A stretch of DNA of 64,000 bases from Pseudomonadota bacterium (GTDB lineage: Bacteria; Pseudomonadota; Alphaproteobacteria; Sphingomonadales; Sphingomonadaceae), in the NCBI GenBank assembly GCA_021847605.1, contig JAJZQN010000007.1, forward strand, positions 62,001-126,000. Reading direction: 5' to 3'. Below the pieces are notes generated by a model. It made no database searches. It saw only the letters and a list, made by a program, of their open reading frames with translations, and was not told where the DNA came from. The stretch's first letter is position 1. Each line of letters begins with the position of its first letter. The position numbers and the translations under genes were made by a program. Shown here one piece after another: positions 8,824-19,051 of this stretch.

Positions 8824-11800
8824 GCCCGCAAAAGCCCTGCAAAAGCTGCTTGGAGATCAGGCGCGCGCCGCCGCGCCGGATGCTCATGTCTGGCTGTCGG
8901 CATCGGCGGGTACAGGCAAGACCCACGTCCTGACCGCCCGCGTGTTTCGTCTCCTCCTTCAGGGCGTCAGGCCGGAAGCCATATTGTGCCTCACCTTTAC
9001 CAAGGCGGGCGCGGCCGAAATGGCGGACCGTATCCATGAACGCCTCGCCGCGTGGGTGCAGATGGACGATCACGCGCTGTTCCATGATCTGGAAGCATTG
9101 GGCGAGGTCGCCGATCAGGGCGCACGCGACAACGCCCGCCGCCTTTTTGCACAGGTGCTGGAATCGACTGGCGGCGGCCTGCGCATTCAAACCATCCACG
9201 GCTTTTGCCAGCAATTGCTGACCGCCTTCCCGCTGGAGGCGGATCTGGCGCCGGGTTTCCGTCCGCTCGACCAGCGGGAGCAATCGGCACTCGCGCGCGA
9301 AAGTCTGGCTGAAATGGTCATTCGCGCACATGCGACGGGCGACGATATGCTGATGCATGCGCTTCAGGCGATCAGCCTGCGTCTGGGCGAGGGCGGGGCG
9401 GAGCAATATCTGATGCGCTGCGCTGCCCGCGCAGAGGCGCTCGATGCGATGCCCGATGCCATTTATCCGTGGCTGGCGGGACAGTTCGAATTGCCGGAAG
9501 GCGACGTGGATCAATGGCTTGCGGGACAATGTTCCGATGATGCCTTCGACATGCGGACGCTGACCGCTCTGGTTGCCGCCAATGTCGACTGGGGCAAGAA
9601 CCGGGGACTGGAACGCTGCGATCGTATTGCGGCCTGGCGGGCGCTTGATCCTGTCGGCCGTGCAGCTGCGCTCGCTGACCTGCACCGCGCCTGGGCCAAG
9701 GCCGACGGCGATCTGATCGATGCAAAGGGCTGGGTTCCGCCCGTCGACACCTATTTGCCGCTTGCCATGCGCCTCTATGATCGCACCGCCGCGCTGCTCG
9801 CCATGAAGCAACGCGCCGATTATGCCGCCTTGCTGGGGCATGCGCTGCATGCTGGTCGAGCCTATGCCCGCATCTATGCCGATGCCAAGCGACTGGCGGG
9901 CGCAGTCGATTTCGACGACCTTATTGCCCGTACCGAAAAACTGCTGCTTCAGGACGGTATTGCCGACTGGATACGCTACAAGCTCGACCAGCGTATCGAC
10001 CATATATTGGTCGATGAGGCGCAGGATACAAACTTCAGCCAATGGGCCATCGTCGCCGCTCTCAGCGCCGAATTTTTCGCGGGTGAGGGGGCAAAGGGCG
10101 ATAAGGTTCGCACCATTTTCACCGTGGGCGATTACAAACAGGCGATCTTCGGTTTTCAGGGCACCAGCCCAGAGGCGTTCAACCTTGCGCGCCAGCGTTT
10201 CGAGCTTCATGCGGAAACCGCCGGTCATGATTTCTTCAACCTGTCGCTCGACCGCAGTTTTCGGTCCACGCCCGCAGTTCTGGATGTGGTCGACCGAACC
10301 ATAGCCACCATTCGCGCCGAACGTTTCGGCCTGCCCGATGGCGAAGTGCATCATATCAGCGCCAACCGCCATCCCGGCGAAGTCCTGTTGTGGAAACCCG
10401 TTATCGCCCATATTTCCGGCGAAGCGGATGGCGAGGAAGATTGGGCAGCCGATCAGGAACGCATCCTGGCCCAAAAGATCGCGCGCCAGATCAAATCATG
10501 GATCGCCGCCGAACTGATGCTGGAAAGTCAGGGTCGTCCGATCCGCGCCGGTGACGTCATGATCCTCGTCCGCCGCCGCAGCGAACTGGCCCGTCTCATC
10601 GTCGCCCGCCTGTATGAAGAGGGTGTGGCTGTCGCCGGCATCGATCGCCTGCGCCTGAATGCGCCGCTGGCGGTGCGTGACCTCCTCTCGGCGCTGCGTT
10701 TTGCGGTTCAGCCGGAGGATGATCTCAACCTTGCCTCGCTGCTCGTCTCGCCGCTGATCGGATGGACGCAGGATGAGTTGATGGAACGGCTTCTGGGTCG
10801 CAAGACGGGCCTGTGGCGCCATTTGCGCCAGACGCTTGAACCCGATCAGATCGCTCCGCTTGCCAACATGCTGGCTGTGGCGGACCTTACCACTCCCTAT
10901 CGCTATCTGGAATCGCTCCTGTCCGGCCCGCTCGATGGCCGCCGCCGCCTGATCGCCCGTTTGGGGTCCGAAGCAGCCGACCCGATCGAGGAATTACTGA
11001 ACGCCGCGCTTGCTTTCGAAAGCGATGATCACCCTTCGCTTCAACGCTTCATCGACTGGTTCGACCGGGGCGAAGTCGACATTGTACGTGACGCAGCGGC
11101 ACAGGGCGACATGCTCCGTCTTCTGACCGTCCATGGTTCCAAGGGATTGCAAGCGCCGGTCGTCATTCTGGCCGACGCCTGCCTTGATCCCGATGCAGGC
11201 AATCGGGCCGATAGCCTTGTGTGGAACGGCTTGCCCATCCTTCCGCCTCGCAAGGCGGAAAAGGAAGGACCGATCGGCGACGTTGCACAGGCTGCGGCAG
11301 AGGTAGAACGCGCAGAACATTGGCGGCTCCTCTATGTCGCGCTGACCCGCGCCGAAGAAAAGCTGATCGTCGCAGGCTCTCTTGGTCCGCGTGCGAAAGG
11401 TGAGGTGAAGCCGGAAAGCTGGTTTGGCGCGGTCGATAGCGCGATGGCGACGCTGGGGGCCGAATGGCAGGATGATCCACTATGGGGGCAGGCGCGCCGC
11501 TGGACCGGCACCGAGCAGCTCGCCCCTGCCAAACCGCGGGTGGAAAAATCTGCCCCAACCATCACTCACGTCGAACCCGAATGGCTGCGGCGCCCGGCTC
11601 CTGTCGAAGCACGTCCGCCGCGCCCACTCGCACCGTCTGCTGCGATCGAAGATGACATGCCTTACCCGCCGCCGACACCGGCAATGCGGGCAGCGGCAGA
11701 TCGTGGTCGCTGGCTACATGCCTTGTTCGAACGCTTGCCTGCCGTCCCGTCCGATCGCCGCCGCGATGCGGCCGACCGCTGGCTCGAACAACAGGGTGTA

Positions 11801-12244
11801 TCCGATCCCGCCCAGCGACAGGACGTCGCGCAACAGGCTTTGCGTGTCATCGAAGCGCCTGACTTCGCCGCCCTGTTCGGACCGGACGCCCTTGCCGAAG
11901 CCCCCATCGCAGCGGTCGTTGGAGAACAGGTGATCGCCGGCACCGTGGACAGGCTGTGCGTCGGCCCTGATCGCATCCAGTTGGTCGATTTCAAGACCGG
12001 GCGTTTCGCGCCGCTTTCCGTCGATGAGGTGCCGATCGCCCATCTGCGCCAGATGGCGGCCTATGTCGCCGCTTTGCACGTCATTTTCCCGGATCGGGCG
12101 GTGGAGGCAGCTCTGCTCTACACCGCCGCACCGCGCCTTATCCACCTGCCCGACGCCCTGCTTGCCATGCACAAGCCGGGCTTTTCCCCGACGCAGGAGA
12201 ATTTGCCGCTTCCGCCCGTTGAGCCGGGCATGCAGCCGTCCTAA
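8804..12244 (+). CDS. addA: Double-strand break repair helicase-nuclease AddA
   Basis: AddA (1146 aa) is a UvrD/RecB-type superfamily 1 helicase fused to a C-terminal nuclease. Motifs in order: Walker A SAGTGKT (about residues 35-41), [13 protein letters not shown] (Walker B), [13 protein letters not shown] (motif III), [15 protein letters not shown] (motif V), [12 protein letters not shown] (motif VI), and the RecB-like nuclease VDRLCVG with [10 protein letters not shown] near residue 1060. I chose ATG 8804 because GGAGGAAT sits just upstream; ATG 8816 is an alternative. The gene overlaps addB by 20 bases. It completes the AddAB pair. Confidence 0.95.
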   Translation: MGATMAKPAKALQKLLGDQARAAAPDAHVWLSASAGTGKTHVLTARVFRLLLQGVRPEAILCLTFTKAGAAEMADRIHERLAAWVQMDDHALFHDLEALGEVADQGARDNARRLFAQVLESTGGGLRIQTIHGFCQQLLTAFPLEADLAPGFRPLDQREQSALARESLAEMVIRAHATGDDMLMHALQAISLRLGEGGAEQYLMRCAARAEALDAMPDAIYPWLAGQFELPEGDVDQWLAGQCSDDAFDMRTLTALVAANVDWGKNRGLERCDRIAAWRALDPVGRAAALADLHRAWAKADGDLIDAKGWVPPVDTYLPLAMRLYDRTAALLAMKQRADYAALLGHALHAGRAYARIYADAKRLAGAVDFDDLIARTEKLLLQDGIADWIRYKLDQRIDHILVDEAQDTNFSQWAIVAALSAEFFAGEGAKGDKVRTIFTVGDYKQAIFGFQGTSPEAFNLARQRFELHAETAGHDFFNLSLDRSFRSTPAVLDVVDRTIATIRAERFGLPDGEVHHISANRHPGEVLLWKPVIAHISGEADGEEDWAADQERILAQKIARQIKSWIAAELMLESQGRPIRAGDVMILVRRRSELARLIVARLYEEGVAVAGIDRLRLNAPLAVRDLLSALRFAVQPEDDLNLASLLVSPLIGWTQDELMERLLGRKTGLWRHLRQTLEPDQIAPLANMLAVADLTTPYRYLESLLSGPLDGRRRLIARLGSEAADPIEELLNAALAFESDDHPSLQRFIDWFDRGEVDIVRDAAAQGDMLRLLTVHGSKGLQAPVVILADACLDPDAGNRADSLVWNGLPILPPRKAEKEGPIGDVAQAAAEVERAEHWRLLYVALTRAEEKLIVAGSLGPRAKGEVKPESWFGAVDSAMATLGAEWQDDPLWGQARRWTGTEQLAPAKPRVEKSAPTITHVEPEWLRRPAPVEARPPRPLAPSAAIEDDMPYPPPTPAMRAAADRGRWLHALFERLPAVPSDRRRDAADRWLEQQGVSDPAQRQDVAQQALRVIEAPDFAALFGPDALAEAPIAAVVGEQVIAGTVDRLCVGPDRIQLVDFKTGRFAPLSVDEVPIAHLRQMAAYVAALHVIFPDRAVEAALLYTAAPRLIHLPDALLAMHKPGFSPTQENLPLPPVEPGMQPS

Positions 12245-12273
12245 ATATCGATCCACTTAAGGAGATTAAAATC

Positions 12274-12594
12274 ATGGCCACCAAGGCAGTAACGGACCTG
12301 AGTTTCAAGGAAGACGTGATCGATGCCGACAAGCCCGTGCTTGTCGACTTCTGGGCTGAATGGTGCGGCCCGTGCAAGATGATCGGCCCGGCTTTGGAGG
12401 AAATCTCCGACGAACTGGCGGATCAGGTCACGATCGCCAAGATCAACATTGACGAAAATCCCGACGCACCCGGCAAATATGGCGTGCGTGGCATCCCGAC
12501 GATGATCCTGTTCAAAAATGGCGAAGTCAGCGCGACCAAGGTCGGCGCGGCGCCCAAAAGCGCGCTCAAGGGCTGGATCGAAAGCGTCCTCTAA
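12274..12594 (+). CDS. trxA: Thioredoxin
   Basis: This 106-aa classical thioredoxin reduces disulfides in the cytoplasm using electrons from thioredoxin reductase. The WCGPCK active site is at residues 30-35 and the cis-proline loop reads GIPTM. A strong AAGGAG ribosome binding site precedes ATG 12274, which lies 29 bases after addA, so the gene may be read with addA or from its own promoter. A perfect 13-bp hairpin follows the stop. Confidence 0.97.
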   Translation: MATKAVTDLSFKEDVIDADKPVLVDFWAEWCGPCKMIGPALEEISDELADQVTIAKINIDENPDAPGKYGVRGIPTMILFKNGEVSATKVGAAPKSALKGWIESVL

Positions 12595-12604
12595 GCTTTC
12601 ATGA

Positions 12605-12637
12605 TCGGCCGGGCCGTACGCATTACGGCCCGGCCGA
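12605..12637. terminator. Bidirectional hairpin between trxA and the peroxidase gene
   Basis: A perfect 13-bp inverted repeat (12605-12617 with 12625-12637) closes a 7-base loop. It sits between the 3' ends of two convergent genes, 10 bases after trxA and 5 bases before the stop of the minus-strand peroxidase gene. There is no clear T-run on either side. Position suggests a terminator serving both strands. Confidence 0.6.
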
Positions 12638-12642
12638 CAGCC

Positions 12643-13665
12643 TTATGATGCGATCGGACAGGATGGCGACGGCGGCCCCAATGCGGCATCCGTCAAAAAG
12701 CGTTGGTCCGTCAGCGTCTCCATAAAAGCCAGTAACGCGGGCATGTCAGCCCCGATCAGGCCAGCGGCAGCGTGTCGCCGGATCGCATTGTCGATCGTTT
12801 CGCTGCGCCCATCATGCATCCAGGGTCCGGTAACGGCAACGTTCCGCAAGGATGGTGTGCGAAACTGTTCTGGCGGAGGTTCGAAACCCGGCGGAGGCGG
12901 TTTTCCGCCATAGGCTGGATCGTCGGCTTCCCGCGCGGCCGCTGTCCCGACATAATGGACCTTTCCGTCCGTAAAATCCGGGCCGCTGTGACAGGACGCG
13001 CATCCCGATGCCGAAAATTGCGCTGCCCCCTTGCGTGCTAAAGCAGACACCGCCTGTCCTTGCCCGCCTTTGAAGCGGTCCCAATCGCTATCAAACGAAA
13101 TCATTGTCCGCTGAAACGCACCGAGCGCTGCCGTCACCTGCGTGAAGTCCACATGACCGCCGGCCTTGGGAAAGGCCTGCGCGAACATGCGCCTGTAGCA
13201 ATCATCATTGGCCAACCGTCGGGTCAATTCCGCGCCGGCCCCGGCCATGCCCATTTCAACTGGCTTTGTTCCGGTCATCGGGACCATCGCCTGCGCCTCC
13301 AGCGAGGTGATGCCTGCATCGGTCCAGGTCAACCCGCCACGCCAGGCGACATTTGCCAGTCCCGGCACGTTTCGTACGCCCATTTCACCGGTCACGCCCA
13401 GATGGGTGGGCAATCCGTCGGTAAAGCCCTTTGCCTGCTGATGGCAGTCCGCGCAGGCCATGCTATTGTCGTGTGAGAGCATCCGATCGTAAAACAGGCG
13501 TCGTCCCAACGCGACCTTGATCGCGCTCATGGCATTATCGTTGGGGACGGCAGGAGCAGACACGCCAGCCGGCAATGATGGCCAGCGCCAGCCGGACTGC
13601 ACCGCCGCCGTCGCACTGGTTGCTGCCAGAACGACGCCGATCAACGCCAGTACCCGTCTGCGCAT
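12643..13665 (-). CDS. Di-heme cytochrome c peroxidase / MauG family protein
   Basis: The 340-aa periplasmic protein has a signal peptide (residues 1-21, ending ATAAVQ). It carries two c-type heme sites, CADCH (71-75) and CASCH (222-226), the pattern of bacterial cytochrome c peroxidases and MauG-like enzymes. Family members reduce peroxide with cytochrome c electrons or oxidise protein residues. Segments GVRNVPGLANVAWRGGLTW and TPSLRNVAVTGPWMHDG are typical. It stands alone on the minus strand with no methylamine genes nearby, so a peroxidase role is more likely than TTQ maturation. Substrate is not determinable. Confidence 0.85.
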   Translation of the reverse strand: MRRRVLALIGVVLAATSATAAVQSGWRWPSLPAGVSAPAVPNDNAMSAIKVALGRRLFYDRMLSHDNSMACADCHQQAKGFTDGLPTHLGVTGEMGVRNVPGLANVAWRGGLTWTDAGITSLEAQAMVPMTGTKPVEMGMAGAGAELTRRLANDDCYRRMFAQAFPKAGGHVDFTQVTAALGAFQRTMISFDSDWDRFKGGQGQAVSALARKGAAQFSASGCASCHSGPDFTDGKVHYVGTAAAREADDPAYGGKPPPPGFEPPPEQFRTPSLRNVAVTGPWMHDGRSETIDNAIRRHAAAGLIGADMPALLAFMETLTDQRFLTDAALGPPSPSCPIAS

Positions 13666-13847
13666 ATTGCTCCATCCCCCAGTTGGATTGGTGGAAGGTG
13701 GCGAAAACGCAGGCGGAGGTCAAATGACCGATGAGCATTCTTCAATCAGGTGGATCTACCTGACGACTCATGGAATTCGCAAAACAGAAACTTGGAACCC
13801 GCGACCCTATGCAGTCAGATCGATGACTCTAATGACGCAACACCCCG

Positions 13848-14123
13848 TTACAGAGTTGGGCGCTTGGCAAAGCCATCCATTGGTTCGACAGGCACTTCGC
13901 GCACGTCAACCCGCGCCACCACAGCAGCATCTGGCCCCTCATGTGCCTGTCGTATCAGCGTTTCAACCGCTTGTGCATCACCCTGCACCAGGGCCTCAAC
14001 GCAACCATCTGTACGATTGCGGACCCATCCGGTCAGGTTCAGCATGCGCGCTGCATCAACCGTCCAGGCGCGATACCACACGCCCTGAACCCGACCGAAA
14101 ATCATCAGATGACGCGCAATCAT
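13848..14123 (-). CDS. acyP: Acylphosphatase
   Basis: The 91-aa enzyme hydrolyses carboxyl-phosphate bonds in small acyl phosphates. The phosphate-binding loop GRVQGVWYR has the catalytic arginine (Arg11), and the second signature GWVRNRTDG holds the catalytic asparagine (Asn36). I set the start at ATG 14123, one base after the carbonic anhydrase stop; the open frame continues upstream but only as that gene's shadow. The two genes are probably co-transcribed. Confidence 0.92.
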   Translation of the reverse strand: MIARHLMIFGRVQGVWYRAWTVDAARMLNLTGWVRNRTDGCVEALVQGDAQAVETLIRQAHEGPDAAVVARVDVREVPVEPMDGFAKRPTL

Positions 14124-14124
14124 C

Positions 14125-14763
14125 TCAGGCAGGGGAGAAAGTGCCGCTTTCCTCGTCCAGCAGATGCAGCTGGCCGTCGGCGATTGCAAAGAATGCACCG
14201 ATCAGCTTGAGTTCGCCCGACTTTTCTTTAGCTCTGACGCATGGGAATGTACGCAGATTGGCAAGGCTGACCTTGACGCCCTCCTGCTCCATCGCGCGCT
14301 CCACCTCACGGCTACGATCATCGCCATAGCGATCGATCACGACATCACGGGCATCATCCAGAAGCCGGATCCAGTTATGCACAAACCCGCCTTCACCGGG
14401 AGGCGCATCTTTCAGGTCATGGCTCAGCGCAGCCTTGCAGCCACCGCATTTGCCATGGCCCATAACGACGATCTCGCCGACCTTCAGCACCTGAACCGCA
14501 AATTCCAGTGCGGCCGACACGCCATGCAGGCCCGGCGTCGTTTCGAACGGAGGCACCAGCGCAGCGACATTGCGCACGACGAAGATTTCACCGGGGCTGG
14601 TGTCGAAAATCTGCGCAGGATCGACGCGGCTGTCGGAGCAGGCAATGACCATCACGCCGGGGCTTTGCCCTTCGTTCAGTTCGTCCCAGCGCTCACGCTG
14701 TTGCGTCCATCCAGTGTCGCGGAAACGGCGATAGCCGCTCATCATGTCAGCAAAATTGGTCAT
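14125..14763 (-). CDS. can: Beta-class carbonic anhydrase
   Basis: The 212-aa enzyme interconverts CO2 and bicarbonate in the cytoplasm. Zinc ligands and catalytic residues are in place: CSDSR (Cys42, Asp44, Arg46) and GHGKCGG (His103, Cys106). I chose ATG 14763 (MTNFADMMSGYRRF), a usual N-terminus for this family; in-frame ATG or TTG codons up to 14808 would add up to 15 residues. It is divergent from lipA, with a short shared regulatory region, and leads directly into acyP. Confidence 0.93.
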   Translation of the reverse strand: MTNFADMMSGYRRFRDTGWTQQRERWDELNEGQSPGVMVIACSDSRVDPAQIFDTSPGEIFVVRNVAALVPPFETTPGLHGVSAALEFAVQVLKVGEIVVMGHGKCGGCKAALSHDLKDAPPGEGGFVHNWIRLLDDARDVVIDRYGDDRSREVERAMEQEGVKVSLANLRTFPCVRAKEKSGELKLIGAFFAIADGQLHLLDEESGTFSPA

Positions 14764-14827
14764 GATCATGATGTGCCGCACAAAGTGAGGGCTGGCAACT
14801 CCCATCAAGCATCGCTATCTGGGGCGC

Positions 14828-15784
14828 ATGAACGACATCAGCCCCATTCCCGTCCCCGGTCAGCCCGCAGCCAAGCCCGAACGCGCCCGGAAACCGGACT
14901 GGATCAGGGTGAAGGCTCCGACCAGCCCCGGCTATCATGAAACCCGCAAGCTGATGCGGGAAAAGGGGCTGGCGACCGTATGTGAGGAAGCCGCTTGCCC
15001 CAATATCGGGGAATGCTGGACCAAGAAGCATGCGACCGTCATGATTTTGGGCGATGTCTGCACACGCGCCTGCGCCTTCTGTAATGTGAAGACCGGCATG
15101 CCGCGCAAGGTGGATGTCAACGAACCGCAGAATTTGGCCGATGCTGCCGCTGAAATGGGGCTTGAGCATATCGTCATCACCTCGGTCGATCGCGATGACC
15201 TGCCCGATGGCGGCGCGTCGCAATTCGTGAAGGTAATCGAGGCGCTGCGCCGTACCACGCCCGGCACCACCATCGAAATCCTGACGCCCGACTTCCGCAA
15301 CAAGCATGAGCGCGCGGTCGAGATGATCGTCGCCGCTCGTCCCGACGTCTATAATCACAATCTTGAAACCGTACCCCGGCTGTATCCCACCATCCGTCCC
15401 GGCGCACGCTATTATGCATCGCTGCGCCTGCTCGAAACGGTGAAGCGACTTGATCCGTCCATCTTCACCAAGTCGGGCATCATGCTGGGCCTGGGTGAAG
15501 AACGTCTGGAAGTGCATCAGGTGATGGACGACATGCGTTCGGCCGACATCGACTTTCTGACCATGGGGCAATATCTGCAACCCACGCCCAAGCATGCGAA
15601 GGTCATGGAGTTCGTGACACCCGCCGCATTCAACGCCTATGCGGCGATCGCGCGGGCCAAGGGCTTCCTTCAGGTCGCATCCAGCCCGCTCACCCGTTCC
15701 AGCTATCATGCTGGCAAGGATTTCGCGGAAATGCGCGCCGCCCGTGAAGCACAGCTGGCAAAGAAGGCTGCGGCGAAAGCCTGA
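14828..15784 (+). CDS. lipA: Lipoyl synthase
   Basis: The 318-aa radical-SAM enzyme inserts two sulfurs into octanoyl-lipoyl domains of 2-oxoacid dehydrogenases and the glycine cleavage system. It has the auxiliary cluster cysteines (Cys52, Cys57, Cys63 in [12 protein letters not shown]) and the radical-SAM motif CTRACAFC (Cys78, Cys82, Cys85). The conserved segment MLGLGE lies in the C-terminal third. It is followed 7 bases later by a COQ10/RatA-like gene, the usual alphaproteobacterial arrangement. Confidence 0.97.
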   Translation: MNDISPIPVPGQPAAKPERARKPDWIRVKAPTSPGYHETRKLMREKGLATVCEEAACPNIGECWTKKHATVMILGDVCTRACAFCNVKTGMPRKVDVNEPQNLADAAAEMGLEHIVITSVDRDDLPDGGASQFVKVIEALRRTTPGTTIEILTPDFRNKHERAVEMIVAARPDVYNHNLETVPRLYPTIRPGARYYASLRLLETVKRLDPSIFTKSGIMLGLGEERLEVHQVMDDMRSADIDFLTMGQYLQPTPKHAKVMEFVTPAAFNAYAAIARAKGFLQVASSPLTRSSYHAGKDFAEMRAAREAQLAKKAAAKA

Positions 15785-15791
15785 ACATCCC

Positions 15792-16262
15792 ATGCCCAAA
15801 CATAACGAAACGCGCCAGCTTCCCTACACGCCGTCCCAGATGTTCGACCTCGTGTCCAATGTCGCCGCCTATCCAGAATTTCTGCCTTGGGTAAGCGCTA
15901 TTCGTGTCCGTTCCGACAGTGGTACGGAAATGGTCGCCGACATGATCGTCGGGTTCAAGGGCGTGAAGGAGAGCTTCACCTCTCGCGTGGTCAAGCATCG
16001 CCCGGACCATGTGCGGGTCGATTATCTCGATGGTCCGCTCAAGCATCTCCATAATGAATGGGGATTTCGCGATGACGGGCAGGGCGGGGTGCTGGTGGAT
16101 TTCGAGGTGGAGTTCGAATTCAAGAACCGCATCTTCGAAATGCTGGCCGGTCAGTTTTTCGACAAGGCGTTGCGCAAGATGATTGGCGCCTTCGAAGCCC
16201 GCGCCGCAGAGCTTTATGCTCCGTCTGGCAGCAACAACTCCAGCGCACATAGCGCCGCCTGA
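15792..16262 (+). CDS. START-like COQ10/RatA family protein
   Basis: This 156-aa START/SRPBCC-fold protein begins MPKHNETRQLPYTPSQMFDL, with AYPEFLPWV following, the fingerprint of the family that includes mitochondrial COQ10 (coenzyme Q binding) and E. coli RatA. In alphaproteobacteria a quinone-related role is more plausible than the RatA toxin label, but that is inference. It starts 7 bases after lipA. Its last 49 bases overlap the 3' end of cinA on the other strand. Confidence 0.8.
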   Translation: MPKHNETRQLPYTPSQMFDLVSNVAAYPEFLPWVSAIRVRSDSGTEMVADMIVGFKGVKESFTSRVVKHRPDHVRVDYLDGPLKHLHNEWGFRDDGQGGVLVDFEVEFEFKNRIFEMLAGQFFDKALRKMIGAFEARAAELYAPSGSNNSSAHSAA

Positions 16263-16726
16263 AGCCGTACACCGGCGCGGCCGTTATTTTCGAAATGATG
16301 CATGTCGGCCACGACCTTGTCGGGGCTGGCGCCGCGCTCGGCACGGGCAAAGACGACCGTTCCCACCGGCTTCTGTTCGCTGCCGCCTCCTGGGCCTGCG
16401 ATCCCGGTGATGGCAACCGCCACATGGGCGTGGCTCTTTTTCAAGGCGCCCTGCGCCATGGCCCATGCCGTCGCGATCGACACCGCTCCGAACGTATCCA
16501 GCACATCATGCGATACTTTCAGAAGTTCGGTCTTCATATCGTTGGAATAAGTGACGAAACCGGCTTCGAATACGTCCGACGATCCCGCAATTTCGGTCAG
16601 CGCAGCCGACACCAGCCCGCCTGTGCAGCTTTCCGCCACCGCGATGGTACGACCGGCACGCCGGTTGGCGATGATGACGTTTTCGGCAAGTTCCGTCAGA
16701 GCGGTTGGCAAGAGATAATCTGTCAT
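16214..16726 (-). CDS. CinA-family nicotinamide-nucleotide amidohydrolase
   Basis: The 170-aa protein is a stand-alone CinA C-terminal domain (PncC type), which deamidates NMN to NaMN in the pyridine nucleotide cycle. Seen motifs are AVAESCTGGLVSAALTEI and the GIAGPGGGSEQKPVGTV loop. The start at ATG 16726 is 5 bases after the ispDF stop, so both form an operon. Its 3' end runs 49 bases into the convergent COQ10-like gene. Activity is inferred from the family. Confidence 0.87.
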   Translation of the reverse strand: MTDYLLPTALTELAENVIIANRRAGRTIAVAESCTGGLVSAALTEIAGSSDVFEAGFVTYSNDMKTELLKVSHDVLDTFGAVSIATAWAMAQGALKKSHAHVAVAITGIAGPGGGSEQKPVGTVVFARAERGASPDKVVADMHHFENNGRAGVRLQAALCALELLLPDGA

Positions 16727-16731
16727 ATTGT

Positions 16732-17919
16732 TCAGGATAGCGCGGGCAGGGACAGGGTGGCAACTGCTTGCGCAGCGATACCCTCGCGGCGACCGGCAAA
16801 GCCCAGACGCTCGGTCGTCGTCGCCTTGACGCTGACATGATCGACCGGCACCGCCAATATTTCCGCAATCCGCATTCGCATGGCGTCGCGGTGCGGCCCG
16901 ATTTTCGGCGCCTCGCATATGATGGTCAGGTCGACATGGTCGATCCGCCCGCCGCGCGCCTTCACTCGGTCACGCGCATAGGCCAGAAAACGGTCTGACG
17001 ATGCGCCGCGCCATTGCGCATCCGATGGCGGGAAATGACTGCCAATATCCCCTTCGGCCAACGCCCCCAGCATGGCGTCGACGATGGCATGCAGCGCCAC
17101 GTCCGCGTCACTATGCCCGGCAAGGCCTCTGTCATGCGGCACCAGTACGCCGCCAAGCCATAATTGCTCATTGGGCGCCAGCCTGTGAACATCATAACCC
17201 ATGCCCACTCTTACCGTCATGCCAGTGCCCATCCGCGCTTCAGCCCGTTCGAAATCCCGTGCATAGGTCAGTTTCTCCAGCCTTTCATCGCCTTCCACCA
17301 ACCACACGTCGTGACCGGCCGCGCTTAAAATCTGCGCATCATCGGTGGCCTCACGCGATACGTCCCATATGTCATGCGCCGCCATGATGGCGTCGAATGC
17401 GAAGGCTTGCGGCGTCTGAACCCGATACAGCGCATCCCGCGCCACGCCTTCGCCCATGATCTCCGCCGTACCTCGCACCAGCGTGTCGGCCACGGGAAGG
17501 GCCGGGACAGCCCCATCATGACTGGCCAGTGCATCCAACAGCCGGTCGATCACCACGCCCGGCAGGAAAGGGCGGGCAGCGTCATGGATCAGCACATGCT
17601 CCGCTCCACCAGCCGCCGCAATGGCATCCAGCCCAGCCTTCACCGACCCCCGCCGGCTGTCCGCGCCCTCGATCAATGCGGCAACGGTCCGGTCGCCGAG
17701 CATCGTGCGCGCTATCTCTTGCTGCCCTGCGCCAATCATTACAAAGATCGCATCGATCCCGCCATGTTGGGCCAGCGCGTCGACGGCATGCGCCATGACG
17801 GCTTTGCCACCAATCATCCGATATTGTTTCGGTGTGCCGCCACCCGCCCGGCTGCCGCTGCCCGCCGCCACCAGCAGGGCGACCGTTCCATAGCTTGCTA
17901 TCGTCATGGCGTGGGCCAT
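16732..17919 (-). CDS. ispDF: Bifunctional IspD/IspF isoprenoid enzyme
   Basis: The 395-aa fusion carries two MEP-pathway steps. The N-terminal IspD (CTP:MEP cytidylyltransferase, residues 1 to about 230) has the LVAAGSGSRAGGGTPKQY signature. The C-terminal IspF (MECDP synthase, about 235-395) has VGMGYDVHRL with Asp and His metal ligands, and the HSDADVALHA and KATTTERLGF segments. Fusions of this kind are common in alphaproteobacteria. The start is ATG 17919, preceded by GAGAGG; ATG 17907 is possible. It is divergent from dusB. Confidence 0.96.
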   Translation of the reverse strand: MAHAMTIASYGTVALLVAAGSGSRAGGGTPKQYRMIGGKAVMAHAVDALAQHGGIDAIFVMIGAGQQEIARTMLGDRTVAALIEGADSRRGSVKAGLDAIAAAGGAEHVLIHDAARPFLPGVVIDRLLDALASHDGAVPALPVADTLVRGTAEIMGEGVARDALYRVQTPQAFAFDAIMAAHDIWDVSREATDDAQILSAAGHDVWLVEGDERLEKLTYARDFERAEARMGTGMTVRVGMGYDVHRLAPNEQLWLGGVLVPHDRGLAGHSDADVALHAIVDAMLGALAEGDIGSHFPPSDAQWRGASSDRFLAYARDRVKARGGRIDHVDLTIICEAPKIGPHRDAMRMRIAEILAVPVDHVSVKATTTERLGFAGRREGIAAQAVATLSLPALS

Positions 17920-18028
17920 AGCGCCAAGCCTCTCACCCCGCCAGACCTCTTGCTCATGCTCAATCTTGCCGATCGCGCCATTTCACGCTATGGGCTGCCT
18001 GTTTTTTAGGCAGTTGAAGTTCCCCATC

Positions 18029-19051
18029 ATGCGCAGGCTTTCCCCCATTTCCATCGGTCCCGTGACCATCGACATGCCCGTCGTGCTGGCCCCGATGACC
18101 GGCGTTACAGATATGCCGTTCCGTACGCTGGTGCGCCGCTATGGCTCGGGCCTTAACGTGACGGAGATGATTGCGTCGGCCGCGATGATCCGCGAAACGC
18201 GCCAGTCCCTGCAAAAGGCTGCATGGCATCCGCTGGAGGAGCCGGTATCGATGCAGCTTGCCGGCTGTTCGCCGACGGAAATGGCCGATGCCGCCAAGCT
18301 GAATGCTGACCGTGGCGCCGCCATTATCGACATCAATATGGGCTGCCCGGTGAAGAAGGTGGTCAATGGCGACGCCGGCAGCGCCCTGATGCGCGACTTG
18401 CCGCTCGCCGCCTCCCTCATCAAGGCGACGGTGGAAGCGGTCGATGTGCCCGTTACTGTCAAAATGCGTATGGGATGGGACCATAGCAGTCTCAACGCCC
18501 CGGAACTCGCCCATATTGCCGAGGATCTGGGCGCCAAACTCATCACCGTCCACGGCCGCACCCGTAATCAGATGTACAAGGGTTCTGCGGACTGGGCCTT
18601 CGTGCGCAAGGTGAAGGACGCGGTGAAGCTCCCGGTCATCGTCAATGGCGATATCTGTTCGATCGAAGATGCCGACACTGCTCTCGACCAGAGCGGCGCC
18701 GATGGCGTGATGATCGGCCGCGGTGCCTATGGCCGTCCCTGGCTGATCGGTCAGGTCATGGCCTGGCTGACGGATGGAACGCGGCTGCCGGACCCGTCGC
18801 TGGCCGAACAATATCAGCTCATCGTCGATCATTATAAGGCTATGCTGGATCATTATGATGGCGTCACCGGTGTCAACATGGCCCGTAAGCATATTGGCTG
18901 GTATACAAAGGGGCTGACCGGGTCGGCGGAATTTCGCAACGCCGTCAATCAGGAACCGGATGCAGCAACCGTGTTGGACATGCTCGCCCGTTTCTACGAA
19001 CCGCTGATCGCCAGCGGGCTTGAGGTTGCGGACATACGCAAGGCCGCATGA
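18029..19051 (+). CDS. dusB: tRNA-dihydrouridine synthase DusB
   Basis: The 340-aa FMN enzyme (older name NifR3) reduces uridines in the tRNA D-loop. Visible are the FMN-barrel start VVLAPMTGVTDMPFR, the catalytic Cys106 in NMGCPVKKV and the phosphate-binding GADGVMIGRGAYGRPW. I set ATG 18029 as start because upstream residues are not family-like; a TTG at 18011 is possible. The stop overlaps the ntrB start by 4 bases, the long-known nifR3-ntrB arrangement of alphaproteobacteria. Confidence 0.95.
   Translation: MRRLSPISIGPVTIDMPVVLAPMTGVTDMPFRTLVRRYGSGLNVTEMIASAAMIRETRQSLQKAAWHPLEEPVSMQLAGCSPTEMADAAKLNADRGAAIIDINMGCPVKKVVNGDAGSALMRDLPLAASLIKATVEAVDVPVTVKMRMGWDHSSLNAPELAHIAEDLGAKLITVHGRTRNQMYKGSADWAFVRKVKDAVKLPVIVNGDICSIEDADTALDQSGADGVMIGRGAYGRPWLIGQVMAWLTDGTRLPDPSLAEQYQLIVDHYKAMLDHYDGVTGVNMARKHIGWYTKGLTGSAEFRNAVNQEPDAATVLDMLARFYEPLIASGLEVADIRKAA

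Noticed and set aside
8783-10474. 563-codon minus-strand open frame within addA
   Set aside because: It covers the Walker A and B motifs of addA in antisense and shows no domain.
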